Shown: piece by piece, positions 5,522 through 6,279 of the stretch
Layout: each line of letters opens with the position of its first letter
Numbering within the stretch: position 1 is the stretch's first letter
NCBI GenBank assembly: GCA_007571115.1
Contig: RKSA01000093.1
Coordinates: 1 to 6,279, forward strand
Source: Gammaproteobacteria bacterium
GTDB lineage: Bacteria; Pseudomonadota; Gammaproteobacteria; Pseudomonadales; Pseudohongiellaceae
Direction: 5' to 3'
DNA length: 6,279 nucleotides
Program-made: the position numbers and the translations under genes
The notes under the pieces: generated by a model
What the model was told of the DNA's origin: nothing
The model's input: the letters and a program-made list of their open reading frames with translations, nothing else
Database searches by the model: none

Positions 5522-6094
5522 ATGGGAATTTTGCTTCGGGCGGCGTCACTGGCGCTGCTGTTGTTCACTGCGCTTTCCGCGCACGCGCAGAGCTGGGTGA
5601 TCGACAAGGAAAAATCCCGGGTGATCTTCCATTATTCCTATGCAGGCGACCCTTACCAAGGCGAGTTCACCAATATCGATGCGGTATTCGAAATCGACCC
5701 GACGAATCCTGGTTCCTGCAATTTCACGGTAACGATCCCCATCGTCGATATCAACATCGATTCAGTCGAGGCCCTCGAGTACCTGCTCGACGTGGACATG
5801 TTCGACGTCGACCAGTTCCCCACGGCGCACTTCGAGGCGCGGCAATGCCGCTTGCAGTCACTCGATTCCTTCGTTTCCGAAGGTTCCCTGACGATCCGCG
5901 ACATGACTCGCCCGATGAGTTTCCCGTTTCAGCTCGCGATCGAACGCGACGCAGAGCGGATGGGCTTCCGGCTTACCAGCAATGTGACGATCAAGAGGCT
6001 CGAATACGGTGTTGGCCAGGGCTATTGGGCCAGCACTGCGGAAATTCCCAACGAAATCGGCATTGAAGTCGATGTCTACGCGATTCGGCAATGA
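5522..6094 (+). CDS. yceI: Periplasmic YceI-family (lipocalin-like) protein
   Basis: This 190-residue exported protein is a complete YceI-family member (PF04264), an extended beta-barrel that in known structures binds a polyisoprenoid chain; the physiological role is not settled. Residues 1-22 are a signal peptide (MGILLR, hydrophobic core, AHA cleavage before QS). The mature part shows the family order: SWVIDKEKSRVIFHYSY at the start, NFTVTIPIVDINID mid-protein, MFDVDQFPTAHFEA at 93-106, GSLTIRDMTRPMSFPF at 121-136, and the end block IKRLEYGVGQGYWA. Two cysteines (66 and 109) could form a disulfide. ATG 5522 is chosen because GGGAG lies eight bases upstream and the signal peptide begins cleanly; an in-frame ATG at 5507 would add five residues and has no clear site. 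Many family members pair with a cytochrome b561-like gene; none is seen here. A lipoprotein follows after 27 bp, probably in one operon. Confidence 0.95.
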   Translation: MGILLRAASLALLLFTALSAHAQSWVIDKEKSRVIFHYSYAGDPYQGEFTNIDAVFEIDPTNPGSCNFTVTIPIVDINIDSVEALEYLLDVDMFDVDQFPTAHFEARQCRLQSLDSFVSEGSLTIRDMTRPMSFPFQLAIERDAERMGFRLTSNVTIKRLEYGVGQGYWASTAEIPNEIGIEVDVYAIRQ

Positions 6095-6121
6095 ACTGCA
6101 AGCTACCTGGATAATCGCGGC

Positions 6122-6279
6122 ATGAGTGGACCATCGATGGCTGGTGCCCGCCGGCTCGTGCTTGCGCTTGCGAGCGTGTTTGCGCTGAGTGCCTGCGACC
6201 GCCTGCTGACCCCCGGTTTCGAGGCCGAGATCACGGCAGTGCGATCCGGGCAATACGTCTTGGACAAGAACCATGCCGC
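6122..6279 (+). CDS. Start of a lipoprotein, probably a second YceI-domain protein (3' end outside window)
   Basis: The 52 visible codons encode a lipoprotein signal peptide: basic RR, hydrophobic LVLALASVFALSAC with lipobox LSAC, and acylated Cys25. The residue after Cys is Asp, which in enterobacteria favours retention in the inner membrane rather than Lol export. After a short linker, the sequence GQYVLDKNHA resembles the first strand of a YceI domain (typically YxLDxxHSxxxFxxxH), so this is likely a membrane-anchored paralogue of the neighbour. The first ATG (6122) has no strong ribosome binding site; ATG 6137 gives a more normal signal peptide (MAGARRLVL) and is an equal alternative. The frame runs off the window end. 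The lipoprotein call is firm; the YceI identity rests on about ten residues. Confidence 0.75.
   Translation, partial: MSGPSMAGARRLVLALASVFALSACDRLLTPGFEAEITAVRSGQYVLDKNHA

Overview
The window is bacterial, gene-dense and GC-rich. The intact proteins (a PiT phosphate transporter, a GST, a GCS2-family ligase, and an exported YceI protein followed by a YceI-like lipoprotein) look proteobacterial, probably gammaproteobacterial. That placement is inferred from protein style; no rRNA or marker gene is present.

Layout. (1) Bases 1-464 hold no intact gene. They are a mosaic of three fragments: an internal piece of replicative helicase DnaB on the + strand (1 to about 165), the Rossmann start of a short-chain dehydrogenase on the - strand (about 312-142), and the first ~51 codons of an aldehyde dehydrogenase on the - strand (464 to about 309) that still has its ribosome binding site. 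Each fragment breaks off directly into the next. This is either a real rearrangement scar or an assembly chimera. (2) Bases 465-633 hold an 11-bp tandem repeat and a strong hairpin. (3) A complete GST-family gene (1260-634) lies 67 bp downstream of a complete PiT phosphate transporter gene (2599-1328), both on the - strand, separated by a 13-bp tandem repeat that can fold into a hairpin. (4) After a 138-bp gap with two hairpins comes a tightly overlapping - strand pair: a GCS2-family carboxylate-amine (glutamate-cysteine-like) ligase (5268-3793) and, downstream, an AstE/AspA-type zinc deacylase (3802-2738). The two overlap by 10 bp. (5) A divergent intergenic region (5278-5521) separates these from a + strand pair: a periplasmic YceI-family protein (5522-6094) and, 27 bp later, the start of a lipoprotein whose visible mature N-terminus resembles a second YceI domain and which runs off the window.

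How the genes may work together. The best candidate for a little-described system is the ligase/deacylase pair. One enzyme family makes an amide bond to an amino-acid carboxylate, the other breaks N-acyl amino-acid amides, and the genes appear translationally coupled. This suggests synthesis and turnover of a small amide-linked metabolite, but the substrate cannot be read from sequence. The YceI pair suggests envelope handling of an isoprenoid-like or other amphiphilic ligand at two locations, soluble periplasm and membrane-anchored. PiT and GST look like ordinary housekeeping and detoxification genes.
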